From Bacteroides sp. CAG:927 (lineage in GTDB: Bacteria; Bacteroidota; Bacteroidia; Bacteroidales; Muribaculaceae), in the NCBI GenBank assembly GCA_000431155.1, contig HF985626.1, positions 5,981-69,980 of the forward strand: a DNA stretch of 64,000 nt, written 5' to 3'. The position numbers and the translations under genes were made by a program. The notes beneath the pieces were generated by a model, which did not search any database, was not told the origin of the DNA, and saw only the letters and a program-made list of their open reading frames with translations. How positions within the stretch are numbered: position 1 is the stretch's first letter; the number at the start of each line of letters is the position of its first letter. Shown here piece by piece: positions 1 through 8,298 of this stretch.

Positions 1-145
1 TGATGACAAGAGTAATGGCTATGATGCCAAAATAGTATAGATAGTTTCCGGCTGCAAGTTCTCCACGGCCTATGTAGCTCATGACTGCGAGGTAAGCAAG
101 CAGCAAAACAGGTAGCCATATGGAGCGAGGAATTTTCTTTTTCAT
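1..145 (-). CDS. Partial small membrane protein, C-terminus beyond the window
   Basis: Only the first 48 codons lie in the window, starting at an ATG on the minus strand at 145. The visible protein begins with a basic tip (MKKKIPRSIW), then a hydrophobic helix of about 14 residues (LPVLLLAYLAVMSY). A short polar loop containing GRGELAAGNY follows, and then a second hydrophobic stretch starting YYFGIIAITLV that runs off the edge. This is the pattern of a small two-helix inner-membrane protein with the N-terminus in the cytoplasm. It lies 46 bases downstream of the exonuclease gene on the same strand and is probably co-transcribed with it. I do not recognise the family and assign no function. 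Confidence 0.55.
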   Translation of the reverse strand, partial: MKKKIPRSIWLPVLLLAYLAVMSYIGRGELAAGNYLYYFGIIAITLVI

Positions 146-191
146 GATAAGGACTTTTGGTGGAGAGCAGAGAGGAAGAGGAGTGGTGGAA

Positions 192-821
192 TCAGGATTC
201 GGATTCGGGGAGCAGATAAGGGGAATGCTCGGGGATGAATTGTCCGGAGATGAGGTTGTTGTACAGGCGCAGGCAAGACCAAGCATCAATGGCGGCGTAT
301 TGCTGCTGGGGAATAGAGAGAGATTCGGCTTCCCAGTTGCTGAGCCGTTGGCCCTTGGATATGCGCTGCTGAAAGACAATGCCGTAGATGCGCTGCAGGC
401 TGCTGTCAATGATGCCGTAAGGACGCACAAACTCCTGAAGGTCAATGAACCCTTCGGGCACAAATTCGCTTATGCGATGGAGAACGAAGAAGTCGTCCTT
501 GAGCGAAAGCCCTATTTTAGTGATGTCGGTGTCCTCAATGAATTGTTTCAGGTCTTCGGTAAGTCCCGTTTTATTGATGCGGAAGAGGTAGCACCGTGTG
601 TCGGTAGAGATCTGAATAAGTGCCACTTTGTTGGTGCGCCCTTTGTGAAATGACGGCCTTGTTTCGGTGTCAAATCCCACCATTTTGTATTGGCGCAGAT
701 AAGCCAAAGCCTCCGGCACTTTTTCAACAGTGTCGATGACTATTATTTCGCCCGGAAAAGTGACAACGGGCAATTCAGAAAGGGCAGCTTTAGGAATGGA
801 AACAGACACTTTGCTTTGCAT
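192..821 (-). CDS. 3'-5' exonuclease domain protein, RNase D-like (DEDDy)
   Basis: The protein of about 209 residues is a single DEDDy-type 3'-5' exonuclease domain. Motif I is GFDTETRP near residue 50, giving the first Asp and Glu. Motif II is around SLKDDFFVL near 107-114. Motif III is YAAIDAW near 175-181, with the Tyr and Asp spaced as in the DEDDy subclass. These acidic residues bind two metal ions that remove nucleotides from RNA or DNA 3' ends. The HRDC domains of full-length RNase D are absent, as in the short Bacteroidetes homologues. I start at the ATG at 821 rather than the GTG one codon upstream. It has its own promoter-like sequence at 893-923, overlapping the end of bioD. The true substrate (tRNA, other RNA or DNA) cannot be read from the sequence. 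Confidence 0.85.
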   Translation of the reverse strand: MQSKVSVSIPKAALSELPVVTFPGEIIVIDTVEKVPEALAYLRQYKMVGFDTETRPSFHKGRTNKVALIQISTDTRCYLFRINKTGLTEDLKQFIEDTDITKIGLSLKDDFFVLHRISEFVPEGFIDLQEFVRPYGIIDSSLQRIYGIVFQQRISKGQRLSNWEAESLSIPQQQYAAIDAWSCLRLYNNLISGQFIPEHSPYLLPESES

Positions 822-892
822 CACTTCATCAATATTTTAGATTATGGCCGGTAAAAAAACAGACTAAATCCGGACATATTCTTAAACGGATG

Positions 893-923
893 CAAAGATA
901 CGAAAATTCTGTAAGAGTTCAAA
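893..923 (-). promoter_or_regulatory. Bacteroidetes-type promoter for the exonuclease gene
   Basis: On the minus strand a TTTG (923-920) precedes TATCTTTG (900-893) with a 19-base spacer. This matches the Bacteroidetes -33/-7 consensus. It sits over the bioD stop codon and about 70 bases upstream of the exonuclease start, so the exonuclease can be transcribed independently of bioD. Confidence 0.6.
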
Positions 924-1569
924 GCTTGATGGATGGCACAACGATGATTTCCGTGTCGGGGAAATGGCGGTCAAGATAGCGGCGGATGTAACCGCGAGTG
1001 TCGGCACTGATTATGGGGTCGGTGTCGAAATGCTCATTATAGATGAGCCACTTCAGCTTGATGTTTCGGTTTTTTATGGCCTCCAGCGAGAGGATGGTAT
1101 GATTGATGGAGCCGAGTTTGCCATTGGTGACAAGCGCAAGCGGCAGATTGTGGTCGGCCACATAGTCGATGGTGGAGTAAGTATCGGTAATGGGCACCAT
1201 CAGACCACCTGCACCCTCAATTAGCACAACATCGTAGTCGCGTGCAAGCTTTTGAGTGGCTTCGGCAACCAAAGACAGGTCAATTTCGCTATTGTCAATG
1301 CGTGCTGCGAGCTGAGCAGAAGCCGGGTAGGAGAAAATGACGGGAGCAGTGGTGTGGTCAATGTCCTGCGGTGCGGCCGGTATGCCCATGATCTTGCGAT
1401 GCAGCTCAATGTCTTCGGAGTAGTCGTGGCATCCGGTCTGTATGAACTTCTGGGTTATGGCCTTCATTCCCTGCGCGGCAAGCATTTTTGCGATATGTCC
1501 TGTTGCGTAGCTTTTTCCGGCATCAGTGTCAATGCCGGAGATGAAAATCACATTGGTATCGGTGGTCAT
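919..1569 (-). CDS. bioD: Dethiobiotin synthetase
   Basis: BioD closes the ureido ring of dethiobiotin from 7,8-diaminopelargonate, CO2 and ATP, the penultimate step of biotin synthesis, in the cytoplasm. The 216-residue protein has the P-loop GIDTDAGKS at residues 12-20, a variant of the usual GTDTxxGKT, and the second signature EGAGGLMVP at 118-126. The ATG at 1569 overlaps the lgt stop codon by four bases (ATGA). A longer reading frame upstream lies inside lgt and lacks family similarity, so I reject it. No other biotin genes are nearby, so bioD is separated from the rest of its pathway and sits at the end of a mixed envelope operon. Confidence 0.92.
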   Translation of the reverse strand: MTTDTNVIFISGIDTDAGKSYATGHIAKMLAAQGMKAITQKFIQTGCHDYSEDIELHRKIMGIPAAPQDIDHTTAPVIFSYPASAQLAARIDNSEIDLSLVAEATQKLARDYDVVLIEGAGGLMVPITDTYSTIDYVADHNLPLALVTNGKLGSINHTILSLEAIKNRNIKLKWLIYNEHFDTDPIISADTRGYIRRYLDRHFPDTEIIVVPSIKL

Positions 1570-2429
1570 TTTTTTGAATTTTTGTTCTGAGGTTCGTCGG
1601 CGAATTTGTTCGGGAACGAGAGTTTGACCGGCGGTCTCCACAAGGCGTAGCATACAAGCAGTACACCTATAATTATAAAGGGAATAGAGAGAAGCTGCCC
1701 CATGTTGAGAACCATGTCGGCCTCAAATGCGACCTGATCGTTTTTCACGAACTCAATCAGGAAACGCGGAAGGAATATGCCAATCAGGAATACTCCGAAT
1801 ATCAGGCCGGGGCGTTTTTCAGCGTTCTTGCGCCAATACATCCACATCAGGAGCGCGAACAGAGCGAAATAGCAAAGAGCCTCATAGATCTGGGTGGGAT
1901 GAACAGGCTGTCCGGCATACATCTCGACCCACTGGCGGGAGCGCACAAACATAAATCCCCACGGAAGGTCGGTGGCGTGGCCGAAGATTTCACTGTTCAT
2001 GAGATTGCCGATGCGGATAAGGCCCCCCACAAGGGCTATAGGCACTACAAGACGGTCAAAGGTCCAGAGTGGACTGCGTCTGGTAGTGAAAATAGAGAAC
2101 ATGAAAACGCCCAAAATGACACCTATTGTGCCGCCATGACTGGCAAGGCCGCCTTCCCACACCTTAAGTATGTCAATAGGGTGCTGGCTGTAGTAATCCC
2201 ATTCGTAAAAGAACACATGCCCGAGTCGCGCTCCTACGATAGTGCCGATGACAGTCCATATAAGGAGCACTCCAAGCCATCGTTCGGGGGCACCTTCGTG
2301 CCGGAACATGCGGGCTACGATTTCATAACCTATCATGAAGCCTATGGCAAACATCAGGCCGTACCATCGTATCTGAACACCCCAATCAAGAAGAACGGGG
2401 TCTGCGTTCCATACTATATAGTTGAGCAT
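1566..2429 (-). CDS. lgt: Prolipoprotein diacylglyceryl transferase
   Basis: Lgt transfers diacylglycerol from phosphatidylglycerol to the lipobox cysteine of prelipoproteins at the inner membrane. The 287-residue protein has several hydrophobic helices, the HGG motif at 98-100 containing the essential His, GARLGH at 66-71, and the family signature RIGNLMNSEIFG at 139-150. The residue after the signature Arg is Ile, where Proteobacteria have Gly or Leu. The gene is directly preceded by a lipoprotein gene (6-base gap) and overlaps bioD by four bases. Several probable lipoproteins in this window would be its substrates. Confidence 0.95.
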   Translation of the reverse strand: MLNYIVWNADPVLLDWGVQIRWYGLMFAIGFMIGYEIVARMFRHEGAPERWLGVLLIWTVIGTIVGARLGHVFFYEWDYYSQHPIDILKVWEGGLASHGGTIGVILGVFMFSIFTTRRSPLWTFDRLVVPIALVGGLIRIGNLMNSEIFGHATDLPWGFMFVRSRQWVEMYAGQPVHPTQIYEALCYFALFALLMWMYWRKNAEKRPGLIFGVFLIGIFLPRFLIEFVKNDQVAFEADMVLNMGQLLSIPFIIIGVLLVCYALWRPPVKLSFPNKFADEPQNKNSKK

Positions 2430-2435
2430 ATTGCG

Positions 2436-2927
2436 TCAGTTAGTGATTATACGGAATATAGTGCCGTTGCCGGAGCTGACATTGTAACGCTCCAGACCGT
2501 AGTGATGCTGTGCCGCAGGGCCATCCACGGGAGCACCGGCATTGAAAATGTCGTAAGTGCTGCCGCATGTGTGGCACACAGCAACTTCGCCGTCAACAGT
2601 AATGATTATGTCACGGCGGCACTCAACGGGGCATGAAAGATCGTATGCTCTTGGCTCGCCACTGAAATTGCTCACAAGAAGCACGCCACCAAATCCGGTT
2701 TGAGCAAGGTCGGTGTAGAAGTAGCCTTCAGGAATGCCTTGGGATTTGATGAAGCTATTGGTGAGCATGGCTCCGCTCACGCCAAAAGTATCCCAGTCGC
2801 CGGAAGTGGTGAAGGGGATATAAACCGGTGCGTACGGTATGCGCTCATCGTCCACTTTGTGGCATGAGACTGCGGCGAGAGCAAAAGCGGCAGCAGCAAC
2901 AACGAGTATGTGTTTAGTGAATCGCAT
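2436..2927 (-). CDS. Rieske-like lipoprotein with a four-cysteine site
   Basis: The 163-residue product begins with a lipoprotein signal peptide ending in AAVSC, so the mature protein is probably lipidated at Cys22 and exported. The C-terminal half resembles a Rieske [2Fe-2S] fold: CPVEC near residue 99, then CHTCGSTYD near 118, then a GAPVDGP segment and a closing LERYNV strand. A classical Rieske site uses CxH plus CxxH. Here the first pair reads CPVEC and the second CHTC, so the usual His ligands are not at their places and a four-Cys site (zinc or iron-sulfur) is possible. The start ATG at 2927 shares one base with the upstream stop (TGATG). Its function is unknown. Confidence 0.7.
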   Translation of the reverse strand: MRFTKHILVVAAAAFALAAVSCHKVDDERIPYAPVYIPFTTSGDWDTFGVSGAMLTNSFIKSQGIPEGYFYTDLAQTGFGGVLLVSNFSGEPRAYDLSCPVECRRDIIITVDGEVAVCHTCGSTYDIFNAGAPVDGPAAQHHYGLERYNVSSGNGTIFRIITN

Positions 2928-3349
2928 CAAATTCTGAAGAAAGTGGATATCAGTTCGCTGAATTTGTCGGCAGCTTCCTGCATTTTGCCGCCAATCATAG
3001 GACGCAGCATTGCGGGAATGTCAACATTGAGTTCGGTGGAAACTTTGCTTGACGCATCGGTTTCGGGACTCATGTGCACAAGTATTTCAAATGGCACGGG
3101 GCTGTTGGCGGCCGCAAGTTTCATAAGCTCGGGTTCGCGTTTCTCCACAACATTAAACTGTATTTCGCCTACAGGGGCTGCGGTGATTATTACAGAAGAG
3201 TCGGTGAAACGCACGCTGCCTATTTTTTCTTTGGCTTCGGGGGGGAGCTGCTCAAGGCGCTGCTGATAATCTCCGAGATTGGTTATAGCGTTGTACACAT
3301 CCTGAACAGGACGGTTTATAGTCACAGGTTTTCCTTCGTATTTAGCCAT
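2927..3349 (-). CDS. SRPBCC (START/Bet v1-like) family protein
   Basis: The 140-residue protein begins AKYEGKPVTINRPVQDVYNAI, the typical first strand and helix of the SRPBCC helix-grip fold, which encloses a hydrophobic ligand cavity. It has no signal peptide or membrane helix, so it is probably cytoplasmic. The central part has alternating strands (VRFTDSSVIITAAPVGEIQFNVVEKREPE) and it ends in the long amphipathic helix expected of the fold. Start: the ATG at 3349 is preferred to a TTG three codons upstream. It overlaps the downstream lipoprotein by one base. A hairpin with a T-rich tail lies only a few bases before its start, between it and pyrE. Ligand and role are unknown. Confidence 0.75.
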   Translation of the reverse strand: MAKYEGKPVTINRPVQDVYNAITNLGDYQQRLEQLPPEAKEKIGSVRFTDSSVIITAAPVGEIQFNVVEKREPELMKLAAANSPVPFEILVHMSPETDASSKVSTELNVDIPAMLRPMIGGKMQEAADKFSELISTFFRI

Positions 3350-3351
3350 AA

Positions 3352-3381
3352 TGTTCAAAACAAAGGGGCTTTTCGCCCCTT
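3352..3381 (-). terminator. Intrinsic terminator or attenuator after pyrE
   Basis: Read on the minus strand, AAGGGGC (3381-3375) pairs with GCCCCTT (3369-3363) around a five-base loop. A T-rich run follows to about 3352. It lies after the pyrE stop and only about 3 to 14 bases before the SRPBCC start, so read-through past it would be needed to feed the downstream genes from the pyrE promoter. Confidence 0.65.
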
Positions 3382-3414
3382 GTTGTATTTAAATGATGAT
3401 TGTTTGAATGTCGT

Positions 3415-4059
3415 TTACTGATTGTTGTTAGGAGTCCAGTTGGCAGGATCTTTTCGCCACTCTTTGAGAGTGTCAAGGTCTTCGGCGCGGATGTATTTTG
3501 TTTCAAGGGCAGACTCAAGCATGGCGTTGTAGTTGCTTAGAGTAACGAGGTTTACCCCGGCCTCTTTGAAACGGTTTATAGCGATCGGGAATCCATAGGT
3601 GAAAATGGCGGCCATGCCAACAACTTCACATCCGGCAGCGCGTATGGCCTCCACGGCTTTGAGAGAGCTGCCGCCGGTAGAGATGAGGTCTTCAATAACC
3701 ACAACTTTCTGACCGGGCTTAAGGTTACCCTCAATGAGATTTTCCAAACCGTGATCTTTGGGAGTGGAACGCACATATACATAAGGAAGTCCGAGGTCAT
3801 CGGCAACCATAGCGCCCATGGCAATAGCACCAGTCGCTACGCCGGCAATAGCATCGGGAGTGCCGAAATTCTCCATAATCAGGCGGCACATTTCCACTTT
3901 GATGAAAGTGCGGACGCTCGGATAGGAGAGTGTTTTGCGATTGTCGGTGTATATTGGGGAGTTCCATCCGGATGCCCAGGTGAAAGGATGCTCGGGTTGG
4001 AGCTTTATTGCACTGATTTTGAGTAAGTTTTCAGCTAAAAGTCTGTCTAAGTCCTTCAT
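3415..4059 (-). CDS. pyrE: Orotate phosphoribosyltransferase
   Basis: PyrE joins orotate to PRPP to give orotidine 5'-phosphate in de novo pyrimidine synthesis. The 214-residue protein has the PRPP-binding signature VVVIEDLISTGGSS at 119-132 and the flexible-loop KDHG at 101-104, with normal family length. The ATG at 4059 is the first in frame. It has a well-formed promoter and diverges from pyrB, so pyrE and pyrBI share a 212-base control region. The C-terminal tail (KEWRKDPANWTPNNNQ) is a short extension seen in Bacteroidetes forms. Confidence 0.95.
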   Translation of the reverse strand: MKDLDRLLAENLLKISAIKLQPEHPFTWASGWNSPIYTDNRKTLSYPSVRTFIKVEMCRLIMENFGTPDAIAGVATGAIAMGAMVADDLGLPYVYVRSTPKDHGLENLIEGNLKPGQKVVVIEDLISTGGSSLKAVEAIRAAGCEVVGMAAIFTYGFPIAINRFKEAGVNLVTLSNYNAMLESALETKYIRAEDLDTLKEWRKDPANWTPNNNQ

Positions 4060-4106
4060 TTCGGTTGAGGTTATATGATTAAGGTGCTATATGATAATAC
4101 TCAATG

Positions 4107-4138
4107 CAAAGTTAGTGTTAAATCCTGTAACGGCCAAA
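4107..4138 (-). promoter_or_regulatory. pyrE promoter
   Basis: On the minus strand TTTG (4138-4135) and TAACTTTG (4114-4107) are separated by 20 bases, an excellent match to the Bacteroidetes housekeeping promoter. Transcription would start near 4100, leaving a leader of about 40 bases before pyrE. Confidence 0.7.
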
Positions 4139-4205
4139 TTTAAATGTCGCAAAAAATTCAGCAAAATGTATCTGAATCTTTCATGGTGTGAAATTGGGAG
4201 ATGTA

Positions 4206-4237
4206 TTTGGGCGAGTGAGTAAAAATGTGTAAATTTG
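4206..4237 (+). promoter_or_regulatory. pyrB promoter
   Basis: TTTG at 4206-4209 and TAAATTTG at 4230-4237 have a 20-base spacer, matching the Bacteroidetes -33/-7 consensus. The predicted start near 4244 leaves a leader of roughly 28 bases before pyrB, too short for a classical attenuator. Together with the pyrE promoter it forms a divergent pair with about 67 bases between the two -33 elements. Confidence 0.7.
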
Positions 4238-4271
4238 TGCCCATAAATCTACTCCTAAATATTAGTGGCTT

Positions 4272-5207
4272 ATGAACAGCAACAGCCTTGTGTCGATCAA
4301 CGACATATCGCGCGACGAGATTCTGGATCTCATAGAGCGAGCCCGCTTTTTTGAAGAGCACCCCAACCATAAAATCCTTGACGGGAAAGTTGTGGCGACT
4401 CTTTTTTTTGAACCCTCCACCCGCACCCGACTGAGTTTTGAAACAGCCGTGAACCGTCTCGGCGGCAGGGTAATAGGATTTTCCGATGCGAGCACATCAA
4501 GCTCGTCCAAGGGAGAATCGCTAAAGGACACCATAAAAATGGTGAGCAACTATGTGGACCTGATAATCATGCGCCACTATCTGGAGGGTGCAGCCCGGTA
4601 TGCGACAGAAGTTACGGACACTCCTATAATAAATGCAGGAGACGGCGCCAACCAGCATCCGTCGCAAACGATGCTTGATCTCTATTCAATCTATAAGACT
4701 CAGGGCAGTCTCAACGATCTGACCATAACAATGGTGGGAGATCTGAAATACGGGCGCACTGTACATTCATTGCTGATGGCGATGCAGTATTTTAATCCAA
4801 CATTTCATTTCGTGGCATGTCCTGAACTGCAGATGCCCAAGGAGTACAAGGATTTCTGCAAGGAGCATGGCATAAAGTACTATGAGCATACCGATTTTTC
4901 GCCCGAAGTGATTGCGGCATCGGATATTCTGTACATGACACGAGTGCAGCGTGAGAGGTTCTCGGATCTTATGGAATATGAAAAAGTCAAGAACCTATAT
5001 ACATTGCGCAACAGTATGCTTGATGTGGCCAAGGATAATCTGAGAGTGCTTCATCCGCTGCCAAGGGTCAACGAAATAGACCGCGATGTGGACGATAATC
5101 CCAAGGCATATTATTTTGAGCAGGCACGCAACGGCTTGTTTGCCCGCCAAGCTATAATATGCAAGGCTTTAGGTATAGATGTGTTGAATTTAAAACCTCA
5201 GGAGTGA
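4272..5207 (+). CDS. pyrB: Aspartate carbamoyltransferase catalytic subunit
   Basis: PyrB condenses carbamoyl phosphate with aspartate, the committed step of pyrimidine synthesis. The 311-residue protein carries the carbamoyl-phosphate loop [12 protein letters not shown] at 46-57, the SSSKGES loop at 77-83 donated across the trimer interface, HPSQTMLDL in the middle and HPLPR near residue 264. The length equals that of the E. coli catalytic chain. Its stop codon overlaps the pyrI start by one base (TGATG), as expected for subunits made in matched amounts. Confidence 0.96.
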   Translation: MNSNSLVSINDISRDEILDLIERARFFEEHPNHKILDGKVVATLFFEPSTRTRLSFETAVNRLGGRVIGFSDASTSSSSKGESLKDTIKMVSNYVDLIIMRHYLEGAARYATEVTDTPIINAGDGANQHPSQTMLDLYSIYKTQGSLNDLTITMVGDLKYGRTVHSLLMAMQYFNPTFHFVACPELQMPKEYKDFCKEHGIKYYEHTDFSPEVIAASDILYMTRVQRERFSDLMEYEKVKNLYTLRNSMLDVAKDNLRVLHPLPRVNEIDRDVDDNPKAYYFEQARNGLFARQAIICKALGIDVLNLKPQE

Positions 5208-5668
5208 TGAACGCAGAGAAGAAAGAGCTGGCAGTGGCCGCTTTGCGCCACGGTACCGTGATAGACCATATACCGAGTTCGGCATTGTTCAAGGCCGTAA
5301 AGATTTTGGGTATAGAGAAGATGGACAAGTATGTGACCATCGGTAATAATCTTTCCAGCCACAAACTTGGCACCAAAGGTATTATCAAGGTGGCCGATGT
5401 GGAGTTTCCCGAGTCCACTCTCAACAGAATAGCATTGATAGCACCGCACGCCAAGGTGAATATAATACGTGACTTCAATGTGGTGGAGAAGCGCGACATC
5501 AAGCTTCCGGATACGATAGTGGGAATAGTGAAATGCGCCAATCCCAAGTGCATTACCAATAACGAGCCGATGCGTACGCGCTTTACGGTTGTGGACCGCG
5601 AAAATGAGGTGATCCGCTGTGATTACTGCGGTCATACTGTGAAGAGTACCGACGCCATTATAGACTAA
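5207..5668 (+). CDS. pyrI: Aspartate carbamoyltransferase regulatory subunit
   Basis: PyrI binds nucleotide effectors (CTP inhibits and ATP activates in the well-studied enzymes) and holds PyrB trimers together. The 153-residue protein has an N-terminal allosteric domain (HGTVIDHIPSSAL) and a C-terminal zinc site formed by Cys110, Cys115, Cys138 and Cys141 (CANPKC and CDYC). All four zinc ligands are present. The ATG at 5207 shares a base with the pyrB stop codon. The longer upstream reading lies inside pyrB and is not used. Confidence 0.95.
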   Translation: MNAEKKELAVAALRHGTVIDHIPSSALFKAVKILGIEKMDKYVTIGNNLSSHKLGTKGIIKVADVEFPESTLNRIALIAPHAKVNIIRDFNVVEKRDIKLPDTIVGIVKCANPKCITNNEPMRTRFTVVDRENEVIRCDYCGHTVKSTDAIID

Positions 5669-5691
5669 CCCACCACGATAGCCGACGGACG

Positions 5692-6261
5692 ATGAAGCAG
5701 TCCTGGAAACCGGGAACGATGATATACCCTTTGCCCGCAGTGCTTGTGAGCTGCGGAGAGGGAGAGAATGCCAATTTCTTTACCGTGGCATGGACCGGCA
5801 CGATATGCACGAATCCGGCCATGTGTTATATATCGGTGCGTCCCGAGCGTCATAGCTACACTCTAATAAAGGAGCGGATGGAGTTTACCATAAATCTCAC
5901 TACTGAGGCTATGGCCAAGGCCACCGACTGGGCCGGGGTGCGCTCCGGTGCAGATTACAACAAGTGGAAGGAAACAGGTCTTACGCCCGAAAAAGGAGTG
6001 AAAGTGGGGTGTGTGTCAATAGCCGAAAGTCCGCTCAGCATAGAATGCCGGGTTAGAGAAATAGTGCATCTTGGCAGCCATGACATGTTCATAGCCGAAG
6101 TGCTGAATGTGCTTGCCGCCGAAGAACTGATAGATGCACAGACCGGAGCATTCCGCCTTGACAAGGCGGGTCTGATGGCGTATAGCCACGGAGGATATTT
6201 CAAGCTCGGGGAGAAGCTGGGCACATTTGGCTGGAGCGTAAAAAAACAGAATAAACATTAA
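5692..6261 (+). CDS. Flavin reductase family protein (FMN-binding split barrel)
   Basis: The 189-residue protein belongs to the flavoredoxin/flavin reductase-like family, which binds FMN in a split beta-barrel. Features seen are the N-terminal PLPAVLVSCG strand, the ENANFFTVAWTGTICTNPAMCYISVRP region that shapes the flavin site, and EFTINL followed by a TDWAGVRSGAD loop. Family members reduce flavins or use FMN for electron transfer, and the substrate is not readable. It begins 23 bases after pyrI and is followed 14 bases later by glyA, so it likely belongs to the pyrBI-glyA transcript. No membrane or export signal is present. Confidence 0.85.
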   Translation: MKQSWKPGTMIYPLPAVLVSCGEGENANFFTVAWTGTICTNPAMCYISVRPERHSYTLIKERMEFTINLTTEAMAKATDWAGVRSGADYNKWKETGLTPEKGVKVGCVSIAESPLSIECRVREIVHLGSHDMFIAEVLNVLAAEELIDAQTGAFRLDKAGLMAYSHGGYFKLGEKLGTFGWSVKKQNKH

Positions 6262-6275
6262 ATCTACTCTAATAT

Positions 6276-7556
6276 ATGCAGACAGATTCGAAAATTTTTG
6301 AATTAATCGAGCGCGAGCATCAGCGTCAGAAAAAAGGTATAGAGCTGATAGCTTCGGAAAATTTTGTATCGCCAGAGGTGATGCAGGCCATGGGTTCGTG
6401 CCTGACCAACAAATATGCCGAAGGGTATCCCGGTCACCGTTACTACGGCGGATGCCAAGTGGTGGATGAGGTGGAGCAGCTTGCCATTGACCGCCTTAAA
6501 AAGATATACGGTGCTGCCTATGCCAATGTGCAGCCTCATTCGGGCGCACAGGCTAATATGGCAGTGTTCATGACCTGCCTCAAACCGGGTGACAAATTCC
6601 TTGGCCTCAATCTGGCTCACGGAGGTCATCTGTCGCACGGCAGCCCCGTGAATTTTTCGGGCCTGATGTTTCATGCGCTGGAATACAATGTGCGTGAGGA
6701 CAACGGTCTTATAGATTATGACCAGATGGAAGAGGTGGCCCGCAGAGAGCGTCCGAAACTGATAATAGGCGGTGCAAGCGCTTATTCACGCGAGTGGGAC
6801 TATGCCCGCATGCGTCGTCTTGCGGACGAGATCGGTGCCATACTTATGATTGACATGGCGCATCCCGCAGGTCTTATAGCCGCAGGGTTGCTTGACAATC
6901 CCGTGAAATATGCGCATATCGTAACCTCAACCACACACAAAACACTTCGCGGTCCGCGCGGCGGTATAATCCTGCTGGGTGAGGATTTTGAAAATCCATG
7001 GGGCAAGACCAATCCCAAGGGTCAGGTGCGCATGATGTCGCAACTGATAGACTCAGCCGTGTTCCCGGGTGTGCAGGGCGGTCCGCTGGAGCATGTGATA
7101 GCCGCCAAAGCCGTGGCTTTTGGCGAGGCATTGCAGCCTGAATACAAGGAGTATCAGACACAGGTGAAGAAGAATGCGGCCGCAATGGCTCAGGCCATGA
7201 TGGACAAGGGGTATAAGATAATTTCCGGTGGCACGGACAATCACTGCATGCTGGTGGATCTGCGTACCAAATTCCCTGATCTTACGGGTAAGGTGGCAGA
7301 GAAGGTGCTTGTGGAGGCTGATATTACCGCCAACAAAAATATGGTGCCGTTTGATTCGCGCTCACCGTTCCAGACTTCAGGTATCCGTCTGGGCACACCG
7401 GCTATCACAACCCGTGGAGCCAAGGAGGAGCATATGGGCCCGATCGTGGAGATGATAGATACTGTGCTGTCAAATCCCGAAAATCCCGCTATTATAGCAT
7501 CGGTGCGTGAAAAGGTCAATAAGATGATGGCAGATTTCCCGATGTTTGCATACTAA
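6276..7556 (+). CDS. glyA: Serine hydroxymethyltransferase
   Basis: GlyA converts serine and tetrahydrofolate to glycine and 5,10-methylene-THF, supplying one-carbon units for thymidylate and purines. The 426-residue PLP enzyme has the ELIASENF motif at 23-30, HSGAQAN near 88-94 and the PLP-lysine motif [13 protein letters not shown], with Lys222 as the Schiff-base residue. Length and motifs are standard. It is the last gene of the pyrB-pyrI-flavin reductase-glyA run and is followed by a strong terminator, giving a coherent nucleotide-precursor operon. Confidence 0.97.
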   Translation: MQTDSKIFELIEREHQRQKKGIELIASENFVSPEVMQAMGSCLTNKYAEGYPGHRYYGGCQVVDEVEQLAIDRLKKIYGAAYANVQPHSGAQANMAVFMTCLKPGDKFLGLNLAHGGHLSHGSPVNFSGLMFHALEYNVREDNGLIDYDQMEEVARRERPKLIIGGASAYSREWDYARMRRLADEIGAILMIDMAHPAGLIAAGLLDNPVKYAHIVTSTTHKTLRGPRGGIILLGEDFENPWGKTNPKGQVRMMSQLIDSAVFPGVQGGPLEHVIAAKAVAFGEALQPEYKEYQTQVKKNAAAMAQAMMDKGYKIISGGTDNHCMLVDLRTKFPDLTGKVAEKVLVEADITANKNMVPFDSRSPFQTSGIRLGTPAITTRGAKEEHMGPIVEMIDTVLSNPENPAIIASVREKVNKMMADFPMFAY

Positions 7557-7580
7557 CCGTTCATCACATATTAATGAAGA

Positions 7581-7605
7581 AGCCCGCTTATGCGGGCTTT
7601 TTTTA
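7581..7605 (+). terminator. Intrinsic terminator after glyA
   Basis: AGCCCGC (7581-7587) pairs with GCGGGCT (7592-7598), followed by a run of T. It ends the pyrBI-glyA transcript. The T-run touches the stop codon of the convergent ABC ATPase gene, which probably uses the same hairpin from the other side. Confidence 0.85.
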
Positions 7606-8298
7606 TTGGTTGTCGTAGCAGTCGTAATGAACAAAATGCGAGCCGGAATGGCAGAAATGCAGGGTGTGGTTGACGATGATGTGGCGTGTGGCCATAGCCG
7701 CTATTCCGCTTACCTCGTGCGACACGAGAATCACGGTGCAACGGCCTTTGAGCGACTCAACGATTTCATATACCCTGCGCTCAAATTTTTTGTCAAGGTA
7801 GCTCAGCGGCTCATCGAGCACAAGCAGGTCGGGTTCCGAAACCAATGCACGCCCCAGAAGCGCGCGCTGCAACTGTCCGCCGGACAGCTGCGAGATGCTG
7901 GCGTAGGCATGTGCCGCAAGATCCACGGTGTGGAGCATACGGTTTACCGCATCGCCGGCTTCGGAGCCTTTGACCCCTGTGCCGAGAAGTCCCATGGCGA
8001 TTGTGTCGCGGACGGTTATGGGGAACCGTGAATCCACCATGTTTTTTTGTGGAAGATAGCCGATTTTGAAGTTGCCGAGGTATTGAACCTTACCTCGGGT
8101 AGGGGCCACAAGCTTAAGGATGAGGCGCAGCAGGGTGGTTTTGCCTCCTCCGTTAGGTCCAGTGACTGCAATAAAATCGCCTTGATGTATGTCAAGGTTG
8201 ACATTGCCGAGCACAGTTCGGTCGTTATAGGTTTTCTCTACTTCGGAGAGCGATATGAGCACCGGCGCGGTGCTATCGGGAATGGTGGATGTGAGCAT
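7603..8298 (-). CDS. Metal ABC transporter ATP-binding protein, ZnuC-like
   Basis: The 231-residue ATPase has Walker A GPNGGGKT at 47-54, the Q-loop (YLPQKN near 81), the ABC signature LSGGQ at 138-142, Walker B with LDEP at 161-164 and the switch His194. The sequence resembles ATPases of zinc and manganese importers (ZnuC/MntB group). The last 20 residues are rich in His and Cys (HTLHFCHSGSHFVHYDC), which is unusual and could sense or bind metal. The start at 8298 overlaps the end of the binding-protein gene by 26 bases. No permease gene adjoins it. Confidence 0.88.
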   Translation of the reverse strand: MLTSTIPDSTAPVLISLSEVEKTYNDRTVLGNVNLDIHQGDFIAVTGPNGGGKTTLLRLILKLVAPTRGKVQYLGNFKIGYLPQKNMVDSRFPITVRDTIAMGLLGTGVKGSEAGDAVNRMLHTVDLAAHAYASISQLSGGQLQRALLGRALVSEPDLLVLDEPLSYLDKKFERRVYEIVESLKGRCTVILVSHEVSGIAAMATRHIIVNHTLHFCHSGSHFVHYDCYDNQ

